Source: Eubacteriales bacterium (GTDB taxonomy: Bacteria > Bacillota > Clostridia > Lachnospirales > Lachnospiraceae). Taken from it: a DNA stretch of 64,000 nt. Positions 45,694 through 53,706 of the stretch are shown here, piece by piece. The number at the start of each line of letters is the position of its first letter. Positions within the stretch are counted from its first letter, which is position 1. Below the pieces are notes generated by a model. That model did no database searches. It had not been told where the DNA came from and worked only from the letters and a program-made list of their open reading frames with translations. The stretch lies in assembly GCA_030526005.1 (NCBI GenBank), contig JAUNDP010000012.1:17391-81390 (forward strand). Reading direction: 5' to 3'. The translations under genes and the position numbers were made by a program.

Positions 45694-45834
45694 ATGGGAA
45701 TGAAACGAAGAACAGAAGAACTTTTAATATGGCTGGGAAAGCACAGTGTTGGAAAATCTATATTTTGGGGCGTGTATGAACCGCCTGTTCCACAGGTTCT
45801 GAAACAGCAAGAAGAAAAGAAAAAATGCCAGTGA
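45694..45834 (+). CDS. agrD: AgrD-like cyclic peptide signal precursor (short ORF)
   Basis: 46 residues, RBS AAAGGGGGAAAG. The N-terminal ~20 residues form a positively charged amphipathic helix (M-G-M-K-R-R-T-E-E-L-L-I-W-L-G). The putative signal core follows (K-S-I-F-W-G-V-Y), then the acidic/proline recognition tail E-P-P-V-P-Q-V-L and a Lys/Gln-rich end. Such E-P-x-x-P tails are characteristic of AgrD. The core has no cysteine; S22 could close a lactone. The only Cys (C45) is in the tail. It is too short for a long-ORF scan and stands alone after the kinase gene. Confidence 0.8.
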   Translation: MGMKRRTEELLIWLGKHSVGKSIFWGVYEPPVPQVLKQQEEKKKCQ

Positions 45835-45953
45835 TGCTGTAATCCAGAAGAAATGGTAGATGCAGAGAAAAATAGTATCATGGAAGAGAACGTGAAAATA
45901 AAACAATAGAGCGTACGGCTATTGTAAACTTAAAGAAAAAGGAGAGGATTCCG

Positions 45954-45977
45954 ATGGAGAAAGAAAAAAAGACCTAA
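45954..45977 (+). other. Seven-codon ORF with strong RBS
   Basis: M-E-K-E-K-K-T is preceded by AAAAAGGAGAGG at ideal spacing and ends 31 bp before the secreted-protein start. It could be a translated leader or chance. Confidence 0.3.
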
Positions 45978-46008
45978 ACACAAATCTAATTTGAGAGGAG
46001 TAATAGGT

Positions 46009-46404
46009 ATGAAGCGGATGTTAAAAACATCGGCAGCGATAGCAGGAAGCGTTGGACTGCTGGCGGGAGCGTGCTATGCGAATAATAGTGTGGATGAATA
46101 TTTTGAATATTATGTATCCAGAGTGAGATGTGTTACAAGACTAAGAGAGAAAACAGATACTTCTTCATGTTACATGATTTATACTGGTGGGGATCCAGAA
46201 TATATTTATGGAAGTGTATATGCTTCAGATCAGGTGACAAATATGACAGTAGGAGCCTTTTCCTATGCTTGCTATCGAGGACAGTCTATCTATATACCAT
46301 CAAATACATATGAATATGGATACAGAAGTTGTTGTCTGTCTATCTTAGGACCAAGCTATACTCCACAACATGCATATGGATATTGGAGCCCAGACAGTGT
46401 ATAA
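46009..46404 (+). CDS. Small secreted cysteine-rich protein (DUF2712-like)
   Basis: 131 residues from the ATG at 46009 (RBS GAGAGGAG). A signal sequence (about 1-24) fits both SPase I cleavage after C-Y-A and, weakly, a lipobox ending at C22. The mature part is rich in Tyr and Gly and has five or six Cys (22, 41, 54, 88, 108, 109). It ends G-Y-W-S-P-D-S-V, and Y-E-Y-G-Y-R-S is present; these match my memory of DUF2712 proteins, which occur with ABC exporters in bacteriocin-like loci. It follows agrD by 174 bp with no terminator between, so it is probably agr-controlled. Function unproven. Confidence 0.65.
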   Translation: MKRMLKTSAAIAGSVGLLAGACYANNSVDEYFEYYVSRVRCVTRLREKTDTSSCYMIYTGGDPEYIYGSVYASDQVTNMTVGAFSYACYRGQSIYIPSNTYEYGYRSCCLSILGPSYTPQHAYGYWSPDSV

Positions 46405-46510
46405 ATATAGAAAAAATTATACCTGATGTGATAAAAAATAATAGAAGGAACTGGAAAGACACTTAGTAAAAATATATATAACGTTCCTTAATATTATTAT
46501 TAAAAACAGG

Positions 46511-46580
46511 AAAGGTATCTCAAAAGTAAGTTGTGATGTAACGATTTATCATAACATATAATAATTGAGATACCTTTTTT
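46511..46580 (+). terminator. Long inverted repeat, terminator or MITE-like
   Basis: AAAGGTATCTCAA (46511-46523) pairs perfectly with TTGAGATACCTTT (46565-46577) around an inner stem (46530-46537 with 46547-46554) and ends in TTTTTT. It can end the agrD-46009 transcript. Its 67-bp symmetry would also suit a small miniature element. Confidence 0.6.
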
Positions 46581-46612
46581 ATTCACCATGTTTTATTTAG
46601 TTTATGATCTAT

Positions 46613-46641
46613 TTGTTATTATCTATCAAAATAATTATGAT
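46613..46641 (+). promoter_or_regulatory. Promoter of lipoprotein pair
   Basis: TTGTTA (46613-46618), 17-bp spacer, TATGAT (46636-46641). Confidence 0.6.
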
Positions 46642-46688
46642 ATAGGATTATTCAGATAATCTTTGGTTGTATGAAGAGGAGAGAGAAC

Positions 46689-47354
46689 ATGAAAAAGTTG
46701 AAGAAAAAAGTGATAATGATTCTATGCTGTTGCCTTTTTTTGACAGGGTGCAGTATAGACAGCGAATATCTAATTTTAAAGAAATCAGAAATATTAGATA
46801 CAAGACGGTTTGACAAAGAATATGAAAAAAAGATGAAAAAAGCTCTAGAGAATGGAACAGCACAAAAACGTCATTTCAGGTTTGAATGGGTGAGTAAAAG
46901 TGTACAAGATAAACTGCCGGAGTATGTAGAAAAAGAACGCTATGTGAAATTGGAAGATGGACAAGTATATGAGCGTTATGCAGAATTGAAGGAAGGACAG
47001 GTGTATTTAGAAATTGTTTTAAATATTACGAATGATATGGAAACAGATCAGGAATGGAATATTGGAAATAGTAAACTACTTATTCCGGGAAGTTGGGAAG
47101 AATTTCATCCATACTATGAAATTAGATATTTTAGTAAGCATCGTCCAATCGTAAGTAAAGAAGCAATGAAACAATATAATACATGGACTTTGGAAGCAAA
47201 AAAGACGTATCAAGTAAAATTAGGATATTGTGTAGGTGAGAAGGATGTAAATGATCCTAATTTGTTATTACAAATTTCGCCGTATTATTTTTCAAATAAC
47301 GATCCTTATTTAGGCGGAATGATCGCTTATTACCGTGTAAATGAAGAAGAATAA
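46689..47354 (+). CDS. Lipoprotein, first of a tandem pair
   Basis: 221 residues from the ATG at 46689 (RBS GAGGAGAGAG). A lipobox L-T-G-C gives a membrane anchor at C22. The body has a conserved W-V-S-K-S-V-Q-D-K-L-P segment and an Ig-like part with L-N-I-T-N-D-M-E-T-D-Q-E-W-N-I-G. It is a close paralogue of the next gene with equal length. Ig-like lipoproteins in such clusters (DUF4352/DUF5028-like) are of unknown function; immunity against the secreted peptide is a guess. AT-rich composition sets it apart from flanking housekeeping genes. Confidence 0.7.
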   Translation: MKKLKKKVIMILCCCLFLTGCSIDSEYLILKKSEILDTRRFDKEYEKKMKKALENGTAQKRHFRFEWVSKSVQDKLPEYVEKERYVKLEDGQVYERYAELKEGQVYLEIVLNITNDMETDQEWNIGNSKLLIPGSWEEFHPYYEIRYFSKHRPIVSKEAMKQYNTWTLEAKKTYQVKLGYCVGEKDVNDPNLLLQISPYYFSNNDPYLGGMIAYYRVNEEE

Positions 47355-47501
47355 ACGAAAGTGTATTCAGAAAAGATATAAAATTTACATATTTTTATAT
47401 CCATGAAACTAATCATTAAATTTTTCTGTCTAATAGATAAGAAGAAAATAAAAAGCAACTTATCAAAGAAACATGTTCGTGAAGCAGAGAGGAGAGAGAG
47501 C

Positions 47502-48167
47502 ATGAAAAACTTAGGACAGAAAGTAATAATAATTCTATGCTGTTGCCTTTTTCTAACAGGGTGCGGTATAGATAGTGAATATCTAATTTTAAAGAAATCA
47601 GAAATATTAGATACAAAACGATTTGATAAGGAAATAGAAAAGAAAAGGAAAAAAGAATTAGAAAATGGTTCTTTTCAAAAACGTCATTTCAGATTTGAAT
47701 GGGTGAGTAAAAGTGTACAAGATAAACTGCCGGAGTATGTAGAAAAAGAACGCTATGTGAAATTTGAAGATGGACAAGTATATGAGCTTTTTACAGAATT
47801 AAAAGAAGATCAGTTGTATCTGGAAATTATCCTTAATATTACGAATGATATGGAAACAGATCAGGAATGGAATATAGGAAATAGTAGTTTATTTATTCCG
47901 GGAAGTTGGGAAGAATTCCGAGCAGGATATCAGATTATATACTTTAGTAAGCATCGTCCAATCGTAAGTAAAGAAACAATGAAACAATATTATACATGGA
48001 CTTTAGAAGCGAAAAAAACATATCAGGTAACATTGGGATATGCGGTAGACAAGGAGGATATAAATGATCCAAATTTATTGCTTCAGCTTTCTTCCTATTA
48101 CTTTCAAAGAACCGATCCTTATTTAGGGGGAATGATCGCTTATTACCGCGTGAATGAAGAGGAATAA
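47502..48167 (+). CDS. Lipoprotein, second of a tandem pair
   Basis: 221 residues from the ATG at 47502 (RBS GAGAGGAGAG); a longer upstream frame lacks an RBS and a signal peptide. Lipobox L-T-G-C at C22. Most of its length aligns with the first copy, and a stretch of ~80 bp of DNA around 47680-47765 is nearly identical to 46865-46950, so the duplication is recent. Differences cluster near the C-terminal half (e.g. F-R-A-G-Y-Q-I versus F-H-P-Y-Y-E-I), suggesting diverging binding surfaces. Confidence 0.7.
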   Translation: MKNLGQKVIIILCCCLFLTGCGIDSEYLILKKSEILDTKRFDKEIEKKRKKELENGSFQKRHFRFEWVSKSVQDKLPEYVEKERYVKFEDGQVYELFTELKEDQLYLEIILNITNDMETDQEWNIGNSSLFIPGSWEEFRAGYQIIYFSKHRPIVSKETMKQYYTWTLEAKKTYQVTLGYAVDKEDINDPNLLLQLSSYYFQRTDPYLGGMIAYYRVNEEE

Positions 48168-48236
48168 AAGGGGGGCTTATCAGAAAAATAAAAAAACAAA
48201 AGGTGGATTTTGACAATATGAAAGGGGGAAAAGAAA

Positions 48237-49058
48237 GTGAGGAATGCGTGTAAAGTAGAGATAAAACGTGCATTTCAAAGCACGGCAATGAAAATAATAA
48301 TAATCATAGGAGCTTTGCTGGCGGTATGGCATACAGTGGATACATATAAGAGCTGGCAAGAGTATCTGCAGATACGGGAGCAGTATACATCGCCGCTGTT
48401 TTCAATGAGATCTTTGTATACAGAATTAATGATGATGAATGGAAATGAAATACAGTATGTACTATTTCATAATTTGCTTCCGCTGTTTGCTGCTTTTCCG
48501 TTTGCTGTTTCCTATTATACAGACCGAAAAAACGGATATCAGAAAAATCTTTATGTGAGAGAGACACGCAAAGAATATTTTTGCGGAAAGATCAGCGCTG
48601 TATTTTTGTCAGGGGGAACGGCGGCAGTGACGCCAGCCATTTTAGATTTTGTTTTCCTATCAACATTTATGCCGGCTGTAAAACCGGATTCCTGCGTGAT
48701 GAATGGAACGCTTTCACCGGCGGGCAACTGGCAGAATTTATTTTATGAACAGCCTTTTGTATACTTTATAATTTACATCGCAATTTATTTTGTCGGAGGA
48801 GGAATTTTAGCTCTGTTTGCACTGGCGGTTTCAAGATGGATGAAAAAGTCGCTTCTTGCTTTTATGAGTCCTTTTCTTTTATGTATCGTAATGCAGCTTT
48901 TGCTGAAAGACAACCGAGGCTTTGTGCCATATACCTTTTTGAATATGAAACAGGAAAATCGTTTTCAGATCTGGCAGATGATCGTCACTTTGGGAGCGAT
49001 AGCCGGAGTTTCCATATGGGGATTTTTGAGGAAAAATAAAAAGGAAGAAATTTTATAA
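48237..49058 (+). CDS. ABC-2-type membrane protein
   Basis: 273 residues from a GTG (RBS AAGGGGGAAAAG). An amphipathic start (C-K-V-E-I-K-R-A-F), a first transmembrane helix, a large outer loop and five more helices match ABC-2 permeases of peptide export/immunity systems. It opens the five-gene unit with the ATPase next to it. Resembles the first permease of bacteriocin-immunity transporters such as those with DUF2705; exact family unverified. Confidence 0.75.
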   Translation: MRNACKVEIKRAFQSTAMKIIIIIGALLAVWHTVDTYKSWQEYLQIREQYTSPLFSMRSLYTELMMMNGNEIQYVLFHNLLPLFAAFPFAVSYYTDRKNGYQKNLYVRETRKEYFCGKISAVFLSGGTAAVTPAILDFVFLSTFMPAVKPDSCVMNGTLSPAGNWQNLFYEQPFVYFIIYIAIYFVGGGILALFALAVSRWMKKSLLAFMSPFLLCIVMQLLLKDNRGFVPYTFLNMKQENRFQIWQMIVTLGAIAGVSIWGFLRKNKKEEIL

Positions 49059-49123
49059 ATAAGAGATAGGAATCGATGCGATTTTAATCGGGAGAGGTTC
49101 AAGAGATGAGAGGGGGCGACAAA

Positions 49124-49756
49124 ATGGACATTAAGATTCGCAATGTGACAAAAAAAATAAAAGATGCGATCGTTTTAGACCGTGTGAATATGGAGCTGAA
49201 AAGCGGAACGGTATATGGATTGCAAGGAAAAAACGGATCCGGAAAGACAATGCTGCTTCGTCTGCTGTGCGGTTTTATTCTGCCTTCAGAGGGAGAAGTG
49301 GAAATTAATGGAAAGGTATTAGGAAAGGAAATTTCATTTCCTGAAAATACAGGGGTTCTCATTGAAAACCCAGCATTTTTAGATTATTTTACAGGATATG
49401 ACAATCTAAAAATATTGTCTGAGATCAGAAATAAGATGACAGAAAAAGAGATTGAAGAAATTTTAGAAAAAGTAGGATTAGATCCAAATAATAAGAGAAA
49501 ATATCGGAAGTATTCGCTTGGAATGAAGCAAAGACTTGGCATAGCATGTGCATTTATGGAAAAACCGGATCTGATTTTGCTGGATGAGCCTACGAATGCG
49601 CTGGACCCGGAAGGGATTGAGTGTCTGCATCGCCTTGTGGAGGAGGCAAAAGAAAGAAAAGCATTGATTATTTTGGCTTGTCATGACGCAGAGGAACTGC
49701 ATCAGATGGCAGACGTCGTGATACAGATGGAACGAGGGAGAGTGATGGGAGGATGA
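49124..49756 (+). CDS. ABC transporter ATP-binding protein
   Basis: 210 residues from the ATG at 49124; an ATG at 49106 overlaps the GAGGGGGC ribosome site. Walker A G-K-N-G-S-G-K-T-M, signature Y-S-L-G-M-K-Q-R-L-G (a G in place of the usual S-G-G-Q, as in many drug/bacteriocin ABC proteins), Walker B L-I-L-L-D-E-P-T-N-A-L-D, H-loop A-C-H-D. It energises the flanking permeases. Its last codon overlaps the next gene's start. Confidence 0.92.
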   Translation: MDIKIRNVTKKIKDAIVLDRVNMELKSGTVYGLQGKNGSGKTMLLRLLCGFILPSEGEVEINGKVLGKEISFPENTGVLIENPAFLDYFTGYDNLKILSEIRNKMTEKEIEEILEKVGLDPNNKRKYRKYSLGMKQRLGIACAFMEKPDLILLDEPTNALDPEGIECLHRLVEEAKERKALIILACHDAEELHQMADVVIQMERGRVMGG

Positions 49757-50304
49757 AAGAAAAAAAGAGAAGAAAAAAGATTTTCGCAGCAGGAATCGCT
49801 CTTATATTGATTGTTGTATATGCAGTCAGAGTGATAGCAGTAAATAATTCCTGCAAAAAAGAAGAATATGCTGTTCAGCAGGGGGAGAGCATCGAGGTTC
49901 AGGGGATGCGGATTTCTGTTCTGGATGCGGAGATGAAAAAAATGTCAGCGGAATCAAAGTGGGCTAATTTGCAAGATGAATCGGAAGAGGGATATGATAT
50001 GATTTTAACTGTACAATATGAAAATATCTCAGATCAACCGATCAGCAGATGTATCGTGACAGAGACGATGCTGCAAAGCGGAGGATGGACAAATGGAATG
50101 AACGGTATGCACTTTATGGAAATCAATGAAGAGTCGGGAGACACATCGCTGAAAGTGGGAGAAAAAAAGATACTGAAGGTGCCATTTGCCATGTATTCTT
50201 ATCAGTTTCAGCCGAAAGACTGGGAAAAAATAGAGGAAAGAGAATTTGTTTGGGTTTTGACAGGCGCTCCTGTAAAAAATATGATTTTGCTGAACGGAGA
50301 GTGA
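49753..50304 (+). CDS. Membrane-anchored Ig-like protein (DUF4352/DUF5028-like)
   Basis: 183 residues starting within the ATPase stop (ATGA overlap). One N-terminal transmembrane helix (about 9-28), then an extracellular beta-rich domain with V-Q-G-M-R-I-S-V-L-D-A-E and V-Q-Y-E-N-I-S-D-Q-P-I. It shares the general Ig-like design of the two lipoproteins upstream, so it may be an accessory or immunity protein of the transporter. Family assignment from memory and not certain. Confidence 0.6.
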   Translation: MKEKKRRKKIFAAGIALILIVVYAVRVIAVNNSCKKEEYAVQQGESIEVQGMRISVLDAEMKKMSAESKWANLQDESEEGYDMILTVQYENISDQPISRCIVTETMLQSGGWTNGMNGMHFMEINEESGDTSLKVGEKKILKVPFAMYSYQFQPKDWEKIEEREFVWVLTGAPVKNMILLNGE

Positions 50305-50311
50305 AGAAAGA

Positions 50312-51100
50312 GTGAGAAAATATTTGATTTATCCAATAAAGCAGTACATTTTTAAATTTTTTATTTTCTTATGTTGCGGAGTTGGGTGTATTTATTATAT
50401 CACTCAAATAGAAGAGGCGCTGCAGGTTGGATTCTGGGATGTGCTATTCTTTTTATTTCGGGGACAAAGAGAATACAATCCGGTATCGAGACAACCGTTT
50501 ATTCCGCCGTTTTTCTGGATTATCGTTCAGAGCGCTCTGATTTATTGCTCTGTCTCTTTCTTGTCAGGAAAGTTAAGTCCATATGAGACACAGATTTTAA
50601 TTCGGATGAGAAAGAGAAAAAAATGGTGGAGAGAAAAAATAGCTGCTGCCATTTTGTATACAAGTACGACATATCTCATACTTTGGGCGGGAATCGCAGC
50701 AAGCTGCCTTGTGAGCGGACAAAAACTGGGAAATCAAGGGCTGGCATCTCTGTATGGCATGGGAAATCTAAGCGTGAGCCAGAATATTCTGGTTTTGATG
50801 GTGCAACCGTTTTTGACAACACTGTCATTTGCTTTTTTATTTACGACGTTGCATCTGATTTTGGAAGAAAAAACAGTATGGATTTTGATGGAGGCGATTT
50901 TGTTTTTTTCAGCATTTCTGACGTCTGTTTTGCTGATCGGAAATCATGCGATGGCTTTGAGAAGCAGCATAGCGATGCCTGGGGGAATAGAAACGTGGCA
51001 GGCGGCTGTCACAGATGTCATAGTAATTTTATTGTGTTGGATCACAGGGGAGCGATATGTAAATAGAATGGACTGGCTGGGAAAACAGAAAGAAAATTAA
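50312..51100 (+). CDS. ABC-2-type membrane protein, second permease
   Basis: 262 residues from a GTG (RBS GAAAGA, weak). Six predicted helices; the N-terminal Y-P-I-K-Q-Y-I-F-K-F-F and a conserved K-R-K-K-W-W-R-E-K-I segment (about 104-113) recur in the next permease as N-R-K-V-W-W-E-V-K. These basic W-W motifs mark it as a paralogue of the next gene. It acts with the ATPase in peptide transport. Confidence 0.7.
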   Translation: MRKYLIYPIKQYIFKFFIFLCCGVGCIYYITQIEEALQVGFWDVLFFLFRGQREYNPVSRQPFIPPFFWIIVQSALIYCSVSFLSGKLSPYETQILIRMRKRKKWWREKIAAAILYTSTTYLILWAGIAASCLVSGQKLGNQGLASLYGMGNLSVSQNILVLMVQPFLTTLSFAFLFTTLHLILEEKTVWILMEAILFFSAFLTSVLLIGNHAMALRSSIAMPGGIETWQAAVTDVIVILLCWITGERYVNRMDWLGKQKEN

Positions 51101-51141
51101 GATTTGCACATTAAGATCTGGGATACTGGAGAGGAGGGAAT

Positions 51142-51963
51142 ATGAGCGGACAAAGGCAAAACTTTTGGTCTCTGCTGAAAATAGAGTGGAAAAGAAGCCT
51201 TTGGGAGGAAAGAAAAAAATATATCTTTGTCTTTGCTTTGGGGATTCTTTATTTTCTGTGGGGATTGAGAAATACATATTTTATAAAAAATTCGACTGGC
51301 ACGTTTCGGATGATAGGATTTTTCGATTATATGTCAGGACTGTTTGGAGGAGTAGCCGATCCGATGCCTGACCCTTTCTGGATTTTGACGATGGTGATCT
51401 TTTGCTATACAATCAGCGCACATTTTTCAGATAAGGTGAAAAATTATGAAAATCAGGTTCAGATAAGAGCAGGAAACAGAAAAGTGTGGTGGGAGGTAAA
51501 ATGCGCGTGGAGCATTTTGAATGCGCTGCTCTTTTATGGGATTTTGGCAGGGGAGAGCGCCATATTCAGCCTGCTCACGAAATCAGGTCTGTATCTGAGC
51601 CATGCAGGAAATGAGGGAATGTATGGATGGCTGATTCCAATAGAAAAATTGGCGGCGCAGGAACAATGGATTGTCTGTTGTCTGGCGCCTCTTACTGCTT
51701 TGATCTGTATTGGTCTGATTCAGACTTTTCTTCATTTGATTTTTCAGGACAGAATGGTGATGGGGATTATGATTGTATGGATGTTTCTGTCCTGTTTTAT
51801 AAAATCACTCTTGATGATCGGCAACTGGGGAATGATTGCCAGAAATAGTTTCGTGGTGCAGAATGGCTTTCGAATGGAAGGAATTTTTTTGACAGAAATG
51901 GCAGTCTGTGTCGTAGTGGTTTGGGTTGGAAGAAAAATAGCAAAGGAAGATTTGAGGCTGTAA
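51142..51963 (+). CDS. ABC-2-type membrane protein, third permease
   Basis: 273 residues, RBS GAGAGGAGGG. N-terminal L-L-K-I-E-W-K-R-S-L-W-E-E-R-K and the A-G-N-R-K-V-W-W-E-V-K segment match the second permease. Six helices. It ends the five-gene unit; hairpins follow (52021-52074). Confidence 0.72.
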   Translation: MSGQRQNFWSLLKIEWKRSLWEERKKYIFVFALGILYFLWGLRNTYFIKNSTGTFRMIGFFDYMSGLFGGVADPMPDPFWILTMVIFCYTISAHFSDKVKNYENQVQIRAGNRKVWWEVKCAWSILNALLFYGILAGESAIFSLLTKSGLYLSHAGNEGMYGWLIPIEKLAAQEQWIVCCLAPLTALICIGLIQTFLHLIFQDRMVMGIMIVWMFLSCFIKSLLMIGNWGMIARNSFVVQNGFRMEGIFLTEMAVCVVVVWVGRKIAKEDLRL

Positions 51964-52020
51964 AAATAAGATCAATAGGAAAAGAAATTTTTGGAATAAA
52001 AAAGAGCGGATAATGAAAAA

Positions 52021-52074
52021 GAACCGATTTCCCGAAATCAGATTTAAAATCTAATATCTGGGAGGTCGGTTCCA
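52021..52074. terminator. Terminator-like inverted repeat between convergent units
   Basis: GAACCGATTTCCC (52021-52033) pairs with GGGAGGTCGGTTC (52062-52074) around a smaller inner stem. The T-run comes only further on, so its strength is uncertain. Confidence 0.5.
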
Positions 52075-52113
52075 TTTAAAATAAAGCGTTTTTTTGTTTT
52101 CTGTTTTTTACAA

Positions 52114-52860
52114 TTAGAAATTCCCATTCTCTGTCTTAGGAGGCAATTCACGGTTTAAATCCTGATAAAATGCTGCCGTAGTCGAAGAAATATAAGGCAG
52201 AACCCATAACAGTCCGATAAAGCAGGTGATCATGGATAACAGGATCAGTCCTAAAAAACTGATATTTAAATAAAAGAAGCGCATTTTATTTCCGCGCATC
52301 ATCCGAAAACTCAATTTTATAATCTGAGTAGCCCGCAGATCGGGATGATCAATATAGATGTAATAGCACATAGAAAGATTGATCCACAAAATGATGCTTA
52401 ATATAAAGCAGGCAATAACCGTAAATAAAATTACCAGTGTAAAAAATACATGATTGCTAAAATAGCTTTCCGACAATAGAGAAAGAGAATAGACTATATT
52501 GAGGGGAAGCTGAATCAGCGAGGAAGCCATCATATAAAAAAGAGAAATACATAAAGCTTTATCGGAGTGGTAACGGAATGCCAGAAAGAGATCAGAAAGA
52601 CGAACTTGCCAACCACGGTTTAAAGCGAGAAAGCAGTAGGAAACTCCGACACTGAGCATAGACATTAAAATGGAAAGAACCATATTTCCGATGATATCAA
52701 TAAATCCAAAGTTTAAACCGAAAGGAAAAAACAGCAGACCAATCCAATTAAGAAAAAAACTCAAAGCAAAATAAGAAAGCACAAGTTCCACTGCGATGGT
52801 GTAATGGCCTTGCAGGCGACTTCGCGCAAATGACTTTAATTCGGCGGAAGAACGTTTCAT
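52114..52860 (-). CDS. DUF975-family membrane protein
   Basis: 248 residues from the ATG at 52860; a GTG at 52872 sits directly on the GGAGT ribosome site. The N-terminal R-S-S-A-E-L-K-S-F-A-R-S-R-L-Q-G-H-Y and six hydrophobic segments match DUF975, common in Clostridia and Lactobacillales. The family's function is unknown. Confidence 0.8.
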   Translation of the reverse strand: MKRSSAELKSFARSRLQGHYTIAVELVLSYFALSFFLNWIGLLFFPFGLNFGFIDIIGNMVLSILMSMLSVGVSYCFLALNRGWQVRLSDLFLAFRYHSDKALCISLFYMMASSLIQLPLNIVYSLSLLSESYFSNHVFFTLVILFTVIACFILSIILWINLSMCYYIYIDHPDLRATQIIKLSFRMMRGNKMRFFYLNISFLGLILLSMITCFIGLLWVLPYISSTTAAFYQDLNRELPPKTENGNF

Positions 52861-52940
52861 ATTGAAATTCACACTCCATTTCTGTTATTTAAGCTCCTGC
52901 TTCCAGACATTTGCTGGAGAAGAGGCAGTTGACGATACCG

Positions 52941-53468
52941 TTAGACCACATCATGTGGCTGTTCCGGCAGGGAATCAGGCGAAGGCATCTGTTCATAAGG
53001 TGTTCCGCCATAGAGATCATCAATGAGATCGCTGTAATCATCATATCCATAAAAGTTACCAAACGGATCGGAAGAGTAAGGATCGTATCCATATTCTTCA
53101 TAGTATGCTTCCGGATCTTCCAGAATCTGATAAGCGCGCTCCATGATTTCGTTCACATCTCTGACAATGATATCCCAATTTTGATAGAGAAAAGAAACGG
53201 TAGAATACGTTCCGATTGAAAATGAGACAGCGCTGATGATGATACTGCATTTGGCAAACTGACTGATTTTCATTTTACCGCCTTTTGAGAGAAGGGCAAA
53301 TAAGATGGAAAGTCCAATCAGCGCTAAAGTAAATGGGAAGAAGGATAAAAACAATATAGAGAGAATGGATAACACAAAGGCAACTGTTTCCATACCGGAT
53401 CTGCGCGGAGGTTTCTGCTCAAAATGATCGGAAAAATTTGGATCTCCCTGGTACTGCTGATAATCCAT
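52941..53468 (-). CDS. Small membrane protein of unknown function
   Basis: 175 residues, RBS AAAGGAG. A Pro/Gln-rich N-terminus, two or three transmembrane helices between about 27 and 110, and an acidic Tyr/Asp/Gly-rich C-terminal tail (G-Y-D-D-Y-S-D-L-I-D-D-L). Resembles DUF4190-type proteins in layout. It lies just upstream of the DUF975 gene on the same strand, so the two may be co-expressed. Confidence 0.6.
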   Translation of the reverse strand: MDYQQYQGDPNFSDHFEQKPPRRSGMETVAFVLSILSILFLSFFPFTLALIGLSILFALLSKGGKMKISQFAKCSIIISAVSFSIGTYSTVSFLYQNWDIIVRDVNEIMERAYQILEDPEAYYEEYGYDPYSSDPFGNFYGYDDYSDLIDDLYGGTPYEQMPSPDSLPEQPHDVV

Positions 53469-53706
53469 AGGACAAAACTCCTTTCAAATAAGAATGTCTG
53501 TTGTAGCTATTCAAGATGATATCATAGAAAAAGCGGAAAAACAAGAAAATCATCGAGTCAGAGAGAATTTTGAGAGATGATGATGAAAAAAGGGAAAACA
53601 CGGTGAAGGCATAATTTTCGGAATAGTGTTGTAAATAAGAGCAAGATGAGATATCATGGAGAACAGAAAAAGGAAAATAAAAAAGAAAATAAAAAAGGAG
53701 AAACAA

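Noticed and set aside
46009-46404. Lactococcin-972-type bacteriocin
   Set aside because: The neighbourhood suggests a bacteriocin but the sequence lacks that family's aromatic C-terminal pattern; the W-S-P-D-S-V ending fits DUF2712 better.
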